Source: JACQFK01 sp035644495 (GTDB lineage: Bacteria; Planctomycetota; MHYJ01; JACPRB01). From it: DNA of 26,044 bases. Numbering within the stretch: the stretch's first letter is position 1; each line of letters opens with the position of its first letter. The position numbers and the translations under genes are program-made. The stretch lies in NCBI GenBank assembly GCA_035644495.1, contig DASQOM010000056.1, positions 1 through 26,044 on the forward strand, given 5' to 3'. Under the pieces are notes generated by a model. That model saw only the letters and a list, made by a program, of their open reading frames with translations, searched no databases and was not told the origin of the DNA. Of the stretch, positions 7,151 to 15,144 are shown in pieces.

Positions 7151-10100
7151 TCAGTTCGTCACGGACACGTCGTCGATATACCAGTTGTCCCCGGTGCCGC
7201 TCATGTTGGCGTCGAACGCCACCCACAACGTGGTCCCCGTCATCACGACCGGCAGATCGAAGCTCCGCCAGGTGTTGTTCGCCTCGGCCTGCGTGAACGT
7301 CTTCAGGGTCGTCCACGTCGTGCCGTTGAAGCTGACCAGGACCACGCCGGTCTCTCCGGCCTCGAAGGACGCGCCCTTCGCCGAGAACTTCACGCGGACG
7401 GTCGACAGGCCGGCGACATTCAGGGAGCGCTTCATATACCCGGTATTGCGGCGCAGCCGCGCTTCGTGGGTGCCGGTATGCGGCGCCGGCGTCGTGACGT
7501 TGGCGATGTCGCCGCTCGTGGTCCACGCGCCCGTCCAGCCCGTCCCGCCGCTGAAGTTGGCCGACTCGAACCCGTCGGACGCCAGCGTCTGCGGGGTCGT
7601 CGTGATCGAGACCGTCGCCGGAGCGCTCAGGGCGGAGCCGTCGCTCACCGTGAAGGTGAAGCTGTCCGGCCCGTAGTACCCGGAGGTGCTGGTATAGGTC
7701 AGATTGGGTGCGCTGCCGGTCAGCGTCCCGTGCGAGGGCGGCGTGACGATCGTGTAGGTCAGGGCGTCGCCGTCGACGTCATCGCCCACGAGCGTGACGG
7801 CCTTCGCCGTGCCGGCCGGCGTGCTGAAACTCTGCGGATGGGCGACGGGCGGGTCATTGACCGGGTTGATCGTCAGGGTGATGGTCGCGAGGGCGCTGTC
7901 CGCCTGGCCGTCGCTGACCTTGAAGGTGAAGGAGTCGGTCCCGTTGACGTTGGCATTGGGCGTATACACGAGGTTGGGGGCCGTGCCCGACAGCACGCCC
8001 TTCGAGGGCAGCCCGACCACGGCATAGCTGACGACGTCGCCGTCCGGATCGCCGCCCGTCAGTACGAGGGACACCGGGGTGTCCTCGTTGGTCGCGGCGG
8101 ACGCGGCGTTCGCGACGGGCGGATCGTTGACGACGCCGATCGAGATCGTCACCGTGGCGATGTTGCTCAGCAACGAGCCGTCGCTGGCCTGGAACGTGAA
8201 GGAATCCGTTCCGTTCGCGTTCGGGTTCGGCGTATACGTCGCGCTGGCCCCGGCCAGGCTCAGCGTCCCCTGCGTCGGTCCCGATACGATCACATAGGTC
8301 AGCGAGGGGCTGTCGACGTCCGTGGCCGAGAGCGTGAACGTCACCGACGAGTCCTCGAGGAGCGAGGCGGCGCCGGGGAGGGCGACCGGCGGATCGTTGA
8401 CCGGAGCGATGACGATCGTCACCACCGCCACGTTGCTGTCCGCCTGGCCGTCGGCGGCCTTGAACGTGAACTGATCCGTGCCGTTGGCATTCGCGAAGGG
8501 CGTGTAAGTCGCCGTTCCGTTGAGGACGGTGACGGTCCCCATCGACGGGGGCGCCACGATCGAGTAGACCAGCGCGTCGCCGTCCGGATCGGAAGCCGAG
8601 AGCGGGAAGCTGACAGCGACGTCTTCATCCGTCGACTGCGAGCCGTCCGACGCCGTCGGGACATGGTTCACAGAGGCGATCGTGATGGTCAGCGTGGCGA
8701 TATTGCTGTCGAGCGTCCCGTCGTTGGCCCTGAACGTGACCGTATCCGTGCCGCTCGCGCCCGGGTTCGGCGTGTAGACCGCGGCGCCCGTGACCGGGTC
8801 CAGCACGAGGCCGCCCTTGGTCCCGGCGGCCACGATGGAGTAGGTGAGCGCGTCGCCGTCGACGTCCGATGCCGACACCGAGAATGCGAGCGGCGCGTCG
8901 GCGGCCGTCGCGAGCGCGGCGCTCAGCGCAACGGGCGGGTCGTTGACGGGGGTGATCGTGACGACGACGGTCGCCACGTTGCTGTCATATTGCCCGTCGT
9001 TGACCTTGAACGTGAAGGAGTCGGTCCCGTTGGCGTTCGCGTTGGGGGTATAGGTGGCCACGCCGCCGTTCAGGACGACGGTTCCCTTCGCGCCGTTCGA
9101 AACGATCACGAAGGCGAGCGCGTCTCCGTCGACGTCTGCGGCCGACAGCGGGAAGACGACCGCCGTATCCTCGAGCGTCGTGATCGAGCCGTTCAGGGAG
9201 GTCGGCGGATCGTTGATCGGGTTGATCGTGACGGTGACCGTCGCGATGTTGCTGTCGAGCGCGCCGTCGTTCACTTTGAACGTGAAGACGTCGGTCCCGT
9301 TCGCGTCGGGGTTCGGCGTATAGGTCACGACCGAGCCGTTGAGGACGGCCACACCCTTGGCGCCCTGGCCGACGATCGAGTAGGTCAGCACGGCGCTGTC
9401 CACGTCGAAGGCCTGCAGGGGGATGAGCCCCTGCGCGTCCTCATTCACGACCGCAAGCCCGTTCTGGGCCACGGGCGCGTCGTTCACCGGAGTGATCGTC
9501 ACGGTGACGGTCGCAAGATTGCTGTTCAGGCTTCCATCGTTCACCTTGAACGTGAAGCTGTCCGTGCCGTTGACGTCGGGGTTGGGGGTATAGGTCGCGA
9601 CGGCGCCGTTCAGCACGACGCCGCCCTTCGTCGGACTTCCGACGATCGCAAAGCTGAGGGGATCGCCGTCGGCATCGGAGGCCGAGAGGGCGAAGCTCAG
9701 GGACGTGTCCTCGTTCGTCGTCACCGACTGGTCGTTGGCCACGGGCGCCGTATTGGGCTGGATGACCGTGATCGACACCGTCGCCGGCGCGCTGCTTACG
9801 GTGCCGTCATTCACCCGGAAAGTGAAGGCGTCCGCGCCGAAGTACCCGGGAGCGGGGGTATAGGTGACCGCGGGGGGCGCGCCCGAGAGGCCGCCGTGGG
9901 AGGGGGGAGCAAGGATCGCATAGGTCAGGGGATTGCCGTCCGGATCGCTGCCCGCCAGCGTGATTGCCACCGGGGTGTCCCTCAGGGTCGACACCGACTG
10001 CGGCAGGGCGACCGGCGGCCGGTTGCCGGCCGAGATCGAGAGGGAGACCGTCACCGGCGCGCTGTCGGTGATTCCGTCGTCCACGCGGAACATGAAGCTG

Positions 10101-11938
10101 TCGGAGCCCGTGACGCCAGAATTGGGCGTATACGTCAGGTTCGGCGCCGTTCCCGAGAGGACGCCCAGGAAGGGACCGGAACCGGTGACCAGCTCGAACG
10201 TGATCGGATCGCCGGTCGGGTCGCTGCCGGTCAGCGTGATGCCGACGGGCGTGTTCGGGGCTGTCGTGACGGACTGGGCGTTGGCGACGGGCGGCGCGTT
10301 CGTCGTCAGGGCGAGCTTGCCCGCGCCGTATTGGGGGTCGGGGCCGGGCGGGCCGACGTCGATGGCCAGCTTCCGCAGCGCGGCGGCCAGCTGGGCGGTG
10401 TTCAGGCTCGGATTCCGCTGAAGGAGCAGGGCCGCGGCGCCCGCGGTCGTCGGCGATGCGAAGGACGTGCCGAAAGACGCCTGGAAGCCGTAGGTCAACG
10501 ACGTCGTCCCGTCGGGCGCGGCGATGTCGGGCTTGAGGCGTCCGTCATTCGTGGGTCCTTGGCTGGAGTAGTATTCGAGCGCCGGATTCGCCTGGGCGTA
10601 GATCGCCTGGGGGATCGCGCCGACTGCGAACGCGCCCGGGGCGCAGGCCGGATCCATGAGGCTGGAAGACGCGACGGCCGACGTGAACGAGTGGTTGAAG
10701 CTGAAGAGCGTCACGTCGAGCCCGACGGTGGAGCCGGTGTATTTGTAGACCCGGATGCGGTAGGGCGCCAGCGCCGCCGAGTAGGTGAAGGAAACCGACT
10801 CCGTGGGCAGCTGGGTGCCGCTCTGGAACGCGGTGCTGTTCGCGACCACCTGGTTCGAGCGGTTGTAGACGTAGAGGTCGAGATCGGTCGTCGAATGACC
10901 GTACTGGTTCCAGTTGAGGAAGAGCTGCACCGGGTAGCTCTCGCTCCCGATCATCGTGAGGTAGTCCTCCACCCCGTTGCCGAGATCGAGGAAGCCGTCG
11001 CTGTCGGTGTCGGTCCACGCCCCGCGCCAGTGGCGGTCGGCGTCGTTGCCCGCGGCGACGCACCACAGCACGTTGCCGCTGGTCGCGGACGTGTTGATGA
11101 TGCTGCTGATGGGGCCGCTGCCGTCGTAGTAGCTCGCGTTCACCCATCCGACGGAGTGGTTGGCGATCCGGATGCCGTTGTTCTTGCAGTAGGTGGCCGC
11201 GTTTTGGAGATCGACGTCGTCGCGGACCCGGATGCAGAAGATCTGCGCGCCGGGAGCCATGTCGGCCACGTGCTCGGACACCCCGCAGCCGTGGTTCGTG
11301 ACGGACTCGAGGAAGGTCGAGCCGCTCTGGCCGGACAGGAGGACCTTGACCGTGTTCGCGGGCAGCTCGCCCGCCGCGATCGTGCTGGCAAGGCCGATGA
11401 AGCCGAGGTCGACGACGGCGATCTTGACGCCGGCGCCGGTCGAGCCGGCCAGCTGCAGGCTCGACGCGCCGGTGAGCGCGACGGACTCGGAGAGGTTGGC
11501 GCCGAGACCCTCGAGGGCCCGGGCCATCGTCGGGGTGCGCACCGTCCGCAGGCCGACGTGCGCGGAGAGCCTGCGCAGGGCGCGGACCGGGACCTTCACG
11601 CGGAGGAAGGATTCGGATTCGCCGGTGATCTCACCGCCGCGGCGGAGGATGTCGTCGCGGTCGATCGAGGACGCGTCCTTTCCGTCCAGAGGCTCGACGA
11701 GGACGGTGACGTCGCCGGGTTTCTCTCCGTCGTAGTGGCGCAGACCCAGTTCCTCGCCCCGCCGGGAGGCGCGCTCGTCGCCGCCCTGTTCGTGCGCGTC
11801 GGCCAGCTGGGAGAGCAGGGAGCCGAGCTTCCCGGGGTGTTTCTTCGGGGGCGGCGCGTCCTGTCCGCTGCCGGGCGGCGAGGTCACCGCCAGGATCACG
11901 AGACAGAGCGCGAGAAGACGCGACTTCGGTGACTTCAT
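7151..11938 (-). CDS. giant secreted subtilisin-family (S8) protease with ten Ig/cadherin-like repeats
   Basis: This 1595-residue protein has, in order: a signal peptide (1 to about 26), a probable inhibitory propeptide-like region (about 30-140), an S8 peptidase domain (about 165-545), ten tandem ~90-residue repeats (about 547-1448), and a C-terminal jelly-roll-like domain (about 1449-1595) ending YIDDVSVTN. The catalytic triad is Asp177 (AVVDLGF), His216 (NHGCGV) and Ser492 (GTSFASP), with oxyanion Asn298 (AAGND). A beta-rich insert at about 330-412 (DLDLYVYN) resembles a pre-peptidase C-terminal domain placed inside the catalytic domain. The repeats carry D-x-DGD and DSFTFKVNDG motifs like calcium-binding cadherin-like or tandem-95 repeats. 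It is probably a secreted or surface protease with an adhesive stalk. GGGAGGGA upstream of the ATG supports the start. It is convergent with the glycoside hydrolase gene, and the long antisense open frame over it is a composition artefact. Confidence 0.93.
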   Translation of the reverse strand: MKSPKSRLLALCLVILAVTSPPGSGQDAPPPKKHPGKLGSLLSQLADAHEQGGDERASRRGEELGLRHYDGEKPGDVTVLVEPLDGKDASSIDRDDILRRGGEITGESESFLRVKVPVRALRRLSAHVGLRTVRTPTMARALEGLGANLSESVALTGASSLQLAGSTGAGVKIAVVDLGFIGLASTIAAGELPANTVKVLLSGQSGSTFLESVTNHGCGVSEHVADMAPGAQIFCIRVRDDVDLQNAATYCKNNGIRIANHSVGWVNASYYDGSGPISSIINTSATSGNVLWCVAAGNDADRHWRGAWTDTDSDGFLDLGNGVEDYLTMIGSESYPVQLFLNWNQYGHSTTDLDLYVYNRSNQVVANSTAFQSGTQLPTESVSFTYSAALAPYRIRVYKYTGSTVGLDVTLFSFNHSFTSAVASSSLMDPACAPGAFAVGAIPQAIYAQANPALEYYSSQGPTNDGRLKPDIAAPDGTTSLTYGFQASFGTSFASPTTAGAAALLLQRNPSLNTAQLAAALRKLAIDVGPPGPDPQYGAGKLALTTNAPPVANAQSVTTAPNTPVGITLTGSDPTGDPITFELVTGSGPFLGVLSGTAPNLTYTPNSGVTGSDSFMFRVDDGITDSAPVTVSLSISAGNRPPVALPQSVSTLRDTPVAITLAGSDPDGNPLTYAILAPPSHGGLSGAPPAVTYTPAPGYFGADAFTFRVNDGTVSSAPATVSITVIQPNTAPVANDQSVTTNEDTSLSFALSASDADGDPLSFAIVGSPTKGGVVLNGAVATYTPNPDVNGTDSFTFKVNDGSLNSNLATVTVTITPVNDAPVAQNGLAVVNEDAQGLIPLQAFDVDSAVLTYSIVGQGAKGVAVLNGSVVTYTPNPDANGTDVFTFKVNDGALDSNIATVTVTINPINDPPTSLNGSITTLEDTAVVFPLSAADVDGDALAFVIVSNGAKGTVVLNGGVATYTPNANANGTDSFTFKVNDGQYDSNVATVVVTITPVNDPPVALSAALATAADAPLAFSVSASDVDGDALTYSIVAAGTKGGLVLDPVTGAAVYTPNPGASGTDTVTFRANDGTLDSNIATLTITIASVNHVPTASDGSQSTDEDVAVSFPLSASDPDGDALVYSIVAPPSMGTVTVLNGTATYTPFANANGTDQFTFKAADGQADSNVAVVTIVIAPVNDPPVALPGAASLLEDSSVTFTLSATDVDSPSLTYVIVSGPTQGTLSLAGASATYTPNPNANGTDSFTFQASDGSLLSNIATVTISIGVVNDPPVANAASAATNEDTPVSLVLTGGDPDGDVVSYAVVGLPSKGVLSGTAPNLVYTPNANVNGTDSFTFKVSDGQADSALATITLTINPVNDPPVAHPQSFSTPAGTAKAVTLVGDDVDGDALTYTIVTPPSHGTLTGSAPNLTYTSTSGYYGPDSFTFTVSDGSALSAPATVSITTTPQTLASDGFESANFSGGTGWTGAWTTSGDIANVTTPAPHTGTHEARLRRNTGYMKRSLNVAGLSTVRVKFSAKGASFEAGETGVVLVSFNGTTWTTLKTFTQAEANNTWRSFDLPVVMTGTTLWVAFDANMSGTGDNWYIDDVSVTN
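7600..10300 (-). repeat. ten tandem ~270-base coding repeats
   Basis: This is the DNA behind the ten Ig/cadherin-like units of the S8 protease. Each unit begins with codons for N-[DARTH]-[PAV]-P and contains a block encoding G-x-D-[ST]-F-T-F. Near-identical bases recur about every 270 nt, for example the TTGAACGTGAAG segments (plus strand) near 8459, 9003, 9275 and 9543. Units 1, 2 and 10, counting from the N-terminus, are of an LSG-type; units 3-8 are of a VLNG/NGTDSFTF type; unit 9 is mixed. Confidence 0.9.
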
Positions 11939-11953
11939 CCCAGTCCCTCCCCG

Positions 11954-11971
11954 ATCCGGCAGATGCCGGAT
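11954..11971 (-). promoter_or_regulatory. inverted repeat in the leader of the S8 protease gene
   Basis: ATCCGGCA and TGCCGGAT flank a two-base centre, a perfect 8-bp inverted repeat ending 15 bases before the ATG at 11938 and next to its ribosome binding site. As DNA it could be an operator for a dimeric regulator. As RNA it would form a hairpin at about +2 to +19 of a transcript starting from the TATGAT element at 11980-11985. Confidence 0.55.
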
Positions 11972-11979
11972 TGACGTCG

Positions 11980-11985
11980 ATCATA
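11980..11985 (-). promoter_or_regulatory. candidate -10 element of the S8 protease gene
   Basis: On the minus strand TATGAT (5 of 6 matches to TATAAT) lies 41 bases before the ATG at 11938. No good -35 is present at 16-18 bases, so the gene may need an activator or an alternative sigma factor. Confidence 0.4.
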
Positions 11986-12092
11986 ACCGATGCATGAACT
12001 CAAGAAAAATGGAATCGGCGGCGCTTGGGAAAGTCTTCTTGCCGCCGCGCCGCGGGGAATTCTTTTTTTAATCACGAGGGTCGCGCAAAGGG

Positions 12093-12120
12093 TCGACGGG
12101 CCGGGGCGCCGTGCTACAAT
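12093..12120 (+). promoter_or_regulatory. candidate promoter of the PPK2/PAP gene
   Basis: TGC-TACAAT forms an extended -10 (hexamer 12115-12120, 5 of 6 matches to consensus). TCGACG (12093-12098) is a moderate -35 with a 16-base spacer. A start near 12127 would give about 28 leader bases. A T7 run at 12063-12069 lies where an UP-like element might sit. Confidence 0.6.
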
Positions 12121-12154
12121 CCGATCTCCAGCGTTTCTTGAACGAAGGGGGCGC

Positions 12155-13630
12155 ATGTTCGAATCGGCCGAGCTGGGGCACAAGCTGTCCGACAAGGAGT
12201 TCCAGAAGATCGTCCCCGACCTGCGGGTCGGCCTGCTCGACGCCCAGTATCAGCTGTTCAAGGACGGACGCTTCTCCGTCATCATCCTCATCTCCGGCGT
12301 CCGCGGCGCGGGCAAGAGCGAGACGGTGCAGGTCCTCAACGAATGGATGGACCCGCGGCACATCGAGACGGTGGCGTTCGATGCGCCCACGGACGAGGAG
12401 CGCGAGCGGCCGCCCCTCTGGCGCTACTGGCGCGCGCTCCCCCCGCGCGGGAAGGTCGGCATCCTCTTCGGCTCCTGGTACACCCAGCCGATCGTCGACC
12501 GCGTGCTCCGAACCACCCGGCGGCGCGACATGATCCAGTCGGTCGAGGAGATCAACGGCCTCGAGCGGATGCTCGCCGACGAAGGGACCCTGCTCCTCAA
12601 GTTCTGGTTCCATCTCTCCAAGAAGAGGCAGAAGAAACGCCTGCACGATCTCGCCCTGGATGCGGAGACCGCGTGGCGGGTCGAGAAGCGGGACAAACAC
12701 TTCTTCAGCAATTACGACCGCTTCGTGAAAGTCAGCGCTGAAATTCTCGAGGAGACCAGCCACGCCCACGCGCCCTGGATCGTGGTCGAGGGTACGGACA
12801 CGAACTATCGCTATGTCACGGCGGGGAAAACGATCCTCGAAACCCTGCGCGGCCGCCTCGCCGACAAAACCAAGCCCAAGGCCTCCGACCCGCCGCCGCT
12901 GATTCCGCCGGTCGACAAGGTCCGCGTCCTCGACAAGCTCGACCTCTCGCTGATCGTGCCGAAGGGTCGCTACGAGGAGGAGATGGACAAGCTCCAGGGC
13001 CGGCTGGCGCAGCTGATCCGCGAGCCGAAGTTCCGGAAGCGGACGCTGGTCTGCGCCTTCGAGGGCATGGATGCCGCGGGAAAGGGCGGCGCGATCCGCC
13101 GCGTCGCGAAGGAGATCGACCCGCGGATGTACCGCATCATCCCCATCTCGGCGCCGAGCGACGAGGAGCGGTCCCATCCTTATCTCTGGAGGTTCTGGCG
13201 CCAGCTGCCGCGACAGGGCCGCGTCACCATCTTCGACCGCAGCTGGTACGGACGCGTGCTCGTGGAGCGCATCGAAGGATTCTGCACGCAGGCCGACTGG
13301 ATGCGCGCCTATTCGGAGATCAACGAGTTCGAGGAGCAGATCGTCCGCTCCGGCGGCACCGTCTGCAAATTCTGGCTGCAGATCGACCAGGACGAGCAGC
13401 TGCGGCGCTTCAAGGCCCGCGAGAAGACCCGCTTCAAGCAGTTCAAAATCACGCCCGACGACTGGCGCAACCGGAAGAAGTGGGGCCAGTACCAGGAGGC
13501 GGCGGCCGACATGATCGACCGTACCAGCACGCCGGACGCGCCGTGGACGCTGATCGAATCCAACGACAAGCGGCACGCGCGCCTGAAGATCCTGAAGACG
13601 ATCGTGAACGCGGTCGAGCAGTCGTTGTAA
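12155..13630 (+). CDS. pap: polyphosphate:AMP phosphotransferase, two-domain PPK2 family
   Basis: This is a 491-residue cytoplasmic enzyme. Two-domain PPK2 proteins (PAP, class II) use polyphosphate to convert AMP to ADP; the known family length is close to 490-500. Domain 1 (about 20-235) has a P-loop GVRGAGKS (48-55) but reads ILFGSWYTQ (103-111) where the lid/Walker-B block should be. Domain 2 (about 270-490) has the complete set: EGMDAAGKGG (303-312), RIIPISAPS (327-335), FDRSWYGRVLVERIEG (360-375) and KFWLQI (405-410). Domain 2 is therefore the likely catalytic half and domain 1 is degenerate, as in characterised PAP enzymes. The frame is open 55 codons further upstream, but AAGGGGG four bases before ATG 12155 and a promoter at 12093-12120 fix the start here. 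Confidence 0.93.
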   Translation: MFESAELGHKLSDKEFQKIVPDLRVGLLDAQYQLFKDGRFSVIILISGVRGAGKSETVQVLNEWMDPRHIETVAFDAPTDEERERPPLWRYWRALPPRGKVGILFGSWYTQPIVDRVLRTTRRRDMIQSVEEINGLERMLADEGTLLLKFWFHLSKKRQKKRLHDLALDAETAWRVEKRDKHFFSNYDRFVKVSAEILEETSHAHAPWIVVEGTDTNYRYVTAGKTILETLRGRLADKTKPKASDPPPLIPPVDKVRVLDKLDLSLIVPKGRYEEEMDKLQGRLAQLIREPKFRKRTLVCAFEGMDAAGKGGAIRRVAKEIDPRMYRIIPISAPSDEERSHPYLWRFWRQLPRQGRVTIFDRSWYGRVLVERIEGFCTQADWMRAYSEINEFEEQIVRSGGTVCKFWLQIDQDEQLRRFKAREKTRFKQFKITPDDWRNRKKWGQYQEAAADMIDRTSTPDAPWTLIESNDKRHARLKILKTIVNAVEQSL

Positions 13631-13719
13631 GGAGTTCTCGATCCGGCTTGAAGCGCCGGAGCCGGCCCGACTTATCCCGTCCGCGACGGAGTCCGCCCCC
13701 GCTCCCGGGCGTATAGAAG

Positions 13720-13977
13720 GTGGTGGATGACTTCATCGACTTCTGCAATCTGAACCCCGACCGCACCACGACTGATTGCAGCGACCTCGAGACCTGGCTG
13801 CTGGGGCACGGCATTCCCTTCCGGCACCGGGAGGGGCCGGCCGGGGACACCGTCTTCATGATCCAGCGGGCGGATTTCGAGCGGGCGGTCGAGCTCTGGG
13901 GGGAATACCGGGGGTCTGCCGACTACATTCTCAAGCGGCACGCGCCCTGGATCAAGAGAAGCCCCGGGGCGCCGTAA
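13720..13977 (+). CDS. small protein of unknown function
   Basis: The reading frame follows a TAG at 13714-13716 and begins with two GTG codons (13720 and 13723), giving 84-85 residues. It is acidic to neutral, with no signal peptide or membrane segment. It has one aromatic-rich block near the C-terminus (VELWGEYRGSADYILKRHAPW) and three Cys-free final segments, and no family is recognised. The start is uncertain: AGAAGG (13715-13720) is too close for a normal ribosome binding site, while TATAGA (13712-13717) ends five bases before GTG 13723 and could be a -10 for a leaderless transcript. It lies 89 bases after the PAP gene in the same direction and is followed by a strong bidirectional hairpin, which supports a real transcribed gene. 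Confidence 0.55.
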   Translation: MVDDFIDFCNLNPDRTTTDCSDLETWLLGHGIPFRHREGPAGDTVFMIQRADFERAVELWGEYRGSADYILKRHAPWIKRSPGAP

Positions 13978-13982
13978 GGAGT

Positions 13983-14022
13983 TCCGGAGCGCAGCGTCCG
14001 CTCCTGCTCCCTGCGCTCCGGA
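13983..14022. terminator. bidirectional hairpin between convergent genes
   Basis: TCCGGAGCGCAG (13983-13994) pairs perfectly over 12 bp with CTGCGCTCCGGA (14011-14022) around a 16-base loop. It fills the 57-base gap between two convergent stop codons. No T-run is present on either side, so termination may be rho-assisted. Confidence 0.65.
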
Positions 14023-14034
14023 TCGAAGATCAGA

Positions 14035-14424
14035 TCAGGTCTTCTTTTTCTTCTTGCCCGACCCGCCCACCAGTTCGTCGAACTTCTTCTGCTCGTCCGG
14101 CGGGAGGACCTGCTTGACGGCATTGATGCAGTCGGATTTTCCCGAGGAGGAGGCGGCCTTCTCCTTCGCCTGCATCTCCTCATGTTCCTTATGCTTGTAA
14201 TCGTCGTAGACCCGGAGGACCGACTGCTCCTCGTCATGGCTGAGCGAGCAGGCCTCCGTCACTTTCTTGAGGCCCGGAAGGCCATAAGGACCTTGATCGC
14301 TGGTCTGGTTCCCCTTGGGAACTTTGGGGAGGCCGCCCGCGTACACCGCGCCCGCCGCTCCCATGAGCAGGAGCACCGCAGTCACGAGCGCCGTCCGCCG
14401 CAGCATGTCCGAATCCTGGTTCAT
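14035..14424 (-). CDS. small exported protein of unknown function
   Basis: This 129-residue protein has a clear signal peptide (a positively charged start, then ALVTAVLLLMGAAGAVYAGG with likely cleavage near residue 29). The mature part is helical and highly charged, has two Cys residues (CSLSHDEEQ and SGKSDC) that could form a disulphide, and ends in a Lys-rich tail (GKKKKKT). The helix PPDEQKKFDELV recalls the LTxxQ-like helices of small periplasmic stress proteins, but no family assignment is justified. The start is supported by GGGAGGTGA four bases before ATG 14424. It is divergent from the ECF sigma gene; the 180-base gap between them holds no promoter that I can name with confidence. 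Direct regulation by that sigma factor is possible but not shown. Confidence 0.78.
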   Translation of the reverse strand: MNQDSDMLRRTALVTAVLLLMGAAGAVYAGGLPKVPKGNQTSDQGPYGLPGLKKVTEACSLSHDEEQSVLRVYDDYKHKEHEEMQAKEKAASSSGKSDCINAVKQVLPPDEQKKFDELVGGSGKKKKKT

Positions 14425-14604
14425 CGGTCACCTCCCGGTGGTTCGCCTCATGAAAGGAACCGTCGACCCCGTATCGGCGGACCCTGTAACCAAGTACGGC
14501 AACCCGTGCTTCCAGACACGAAAAATGCCGGCCCCGCCGATCCCGCGTTTCCCCTCCGTTTCACCGTCTGAAATCGACTCCGTGCGTACATAGATGCGAC
14601 GGAA

Positions 14605-15144
14605 ATGTCCATGGCCGACGAACCGCTCATCAAGCAGCTCCTCCGGAATCAGTCCCTGCTCATGGGCTACCTGGTCGCGATCACCCGGGACCTGGGAGCC
14701 GCGGAGGAGATCTTCCAGAACGTCGCCGTCGTGGTCCTCGAGCAGGGGGCCCGGGAAAGCATCCGCGATTTTCAGGCGTGGGCGAAGGAGATCGTCCGTC
14801 GTCAGGCCCTGCACTATCTGAGGGAGAGCACCCGGGCCCGGCAGCGATCCATGGCGCCCGAACTGCTGGAGGGACTTTCCTCGGCCCTGGAATCGGAACC
14901 CTGGAATCAGGCCGGTCCTCCCCCGGAGCGCGACGCCCTGACTCAATGCCTCAAGACCCTCGCTCCGCGTTCCCGGCGCATCATGGCCCTCCGCTATGAA
15001 AAGCGTCATTCGTTTGAGGAGATCGGAGACCTGCTGGAGTCCTCGGCCCAGGCGGTCCAGAGGGCGATCAGCCGCATCCGGGAGACTCTCCATGAGTGTG
15101 TTCGAAGCCGGCTCCTGAATGCGGATGGGGCCGGACCCTCATGA
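14605..15144 (+). CDS. ECF-type RNA polymerase sigma factor
   Basis: This 179-residue protein has a sigma region 2 (about 8-80: YLVAITRDLGAAEEIFQNVAV..., then FQAWAKEIVRRQALHYLRE) and a sigma region 4 helix-turn-helix (about 113-168: CLKTLAPRSRRIMALRYEK, then SFEEIGDLLESSAQAVQRAISRIRETL). It should direct core RNA polymerase to a small set of promoters. The style of regions 2 and 4 matches the sigma family expanded in planctomycetes and verrucomicrobia. Its stop TGA overlaps the ATG of the FecR-DNRLRE gene (ATGA at 15141-15144), so the two are translationally coupled and the downstream protein is the likely regulator. The start could be ATG 14605 or ATG 14611; only a weak ACGGAA precedes them. 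Confidence 0.92.
   Translation: MSMADEPLIKQLLRNQSLLMGYLVAITRDLGAAEEIFQNVAVVVLEQGARESIRDFQAWAKEIVRRQALHYLRESTRARQRSMAPELLEGLSSALESEPWNQAGPPPERDALTQCLKTLAPRSRRIMALRYEKRHSFEEIGDLLESSAQAVQRAISRIRETLHECVRSRLLNADGAGPS

Noticed and set aside
7466..11932. 1488-codon open frame on the plus strand opposite the S8 protease
   Set aside because: It is Arg/Gly/Val/Asp-rich with no domain, and it mirrors the protease repeats. Very GC-rich third positions leave antisense frames open.
11971..11999. Plus-strand promoter from TTGACG
   Set aside because: The -35 match is good but no acceptable -10 follows at 16-19 bases, and the next plus-strand gene has a better promoter.
12016..12069. GC hairpin (12016-12047) plus T7 run as a terminator
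   Set aside because: The T-run is 15 bases beyond the stem, and no plus-strand gene lies upstream to be terminated.
11990..12154. In-frame 55-codon N-terminal extension of the PPK2 protein
   Set aside because: It contains the predicted promoter, and a strong ribosome binding site precedes ATG 12155, which matches the usual family length.
13626..13983. Repeated GTAAGGAGTTC after the stops of the PAP gene and the small gene
   Set aside because: Eleven bases, two copies, no extended similarity. It is most likely chance around TAA stop codons.
13672..14237. Alternative frames around the small gene at 13720
   Set aside because: They overlap a hairpin or the exported-protein gene and give Arg/Ser/Pro-rich translations without features.
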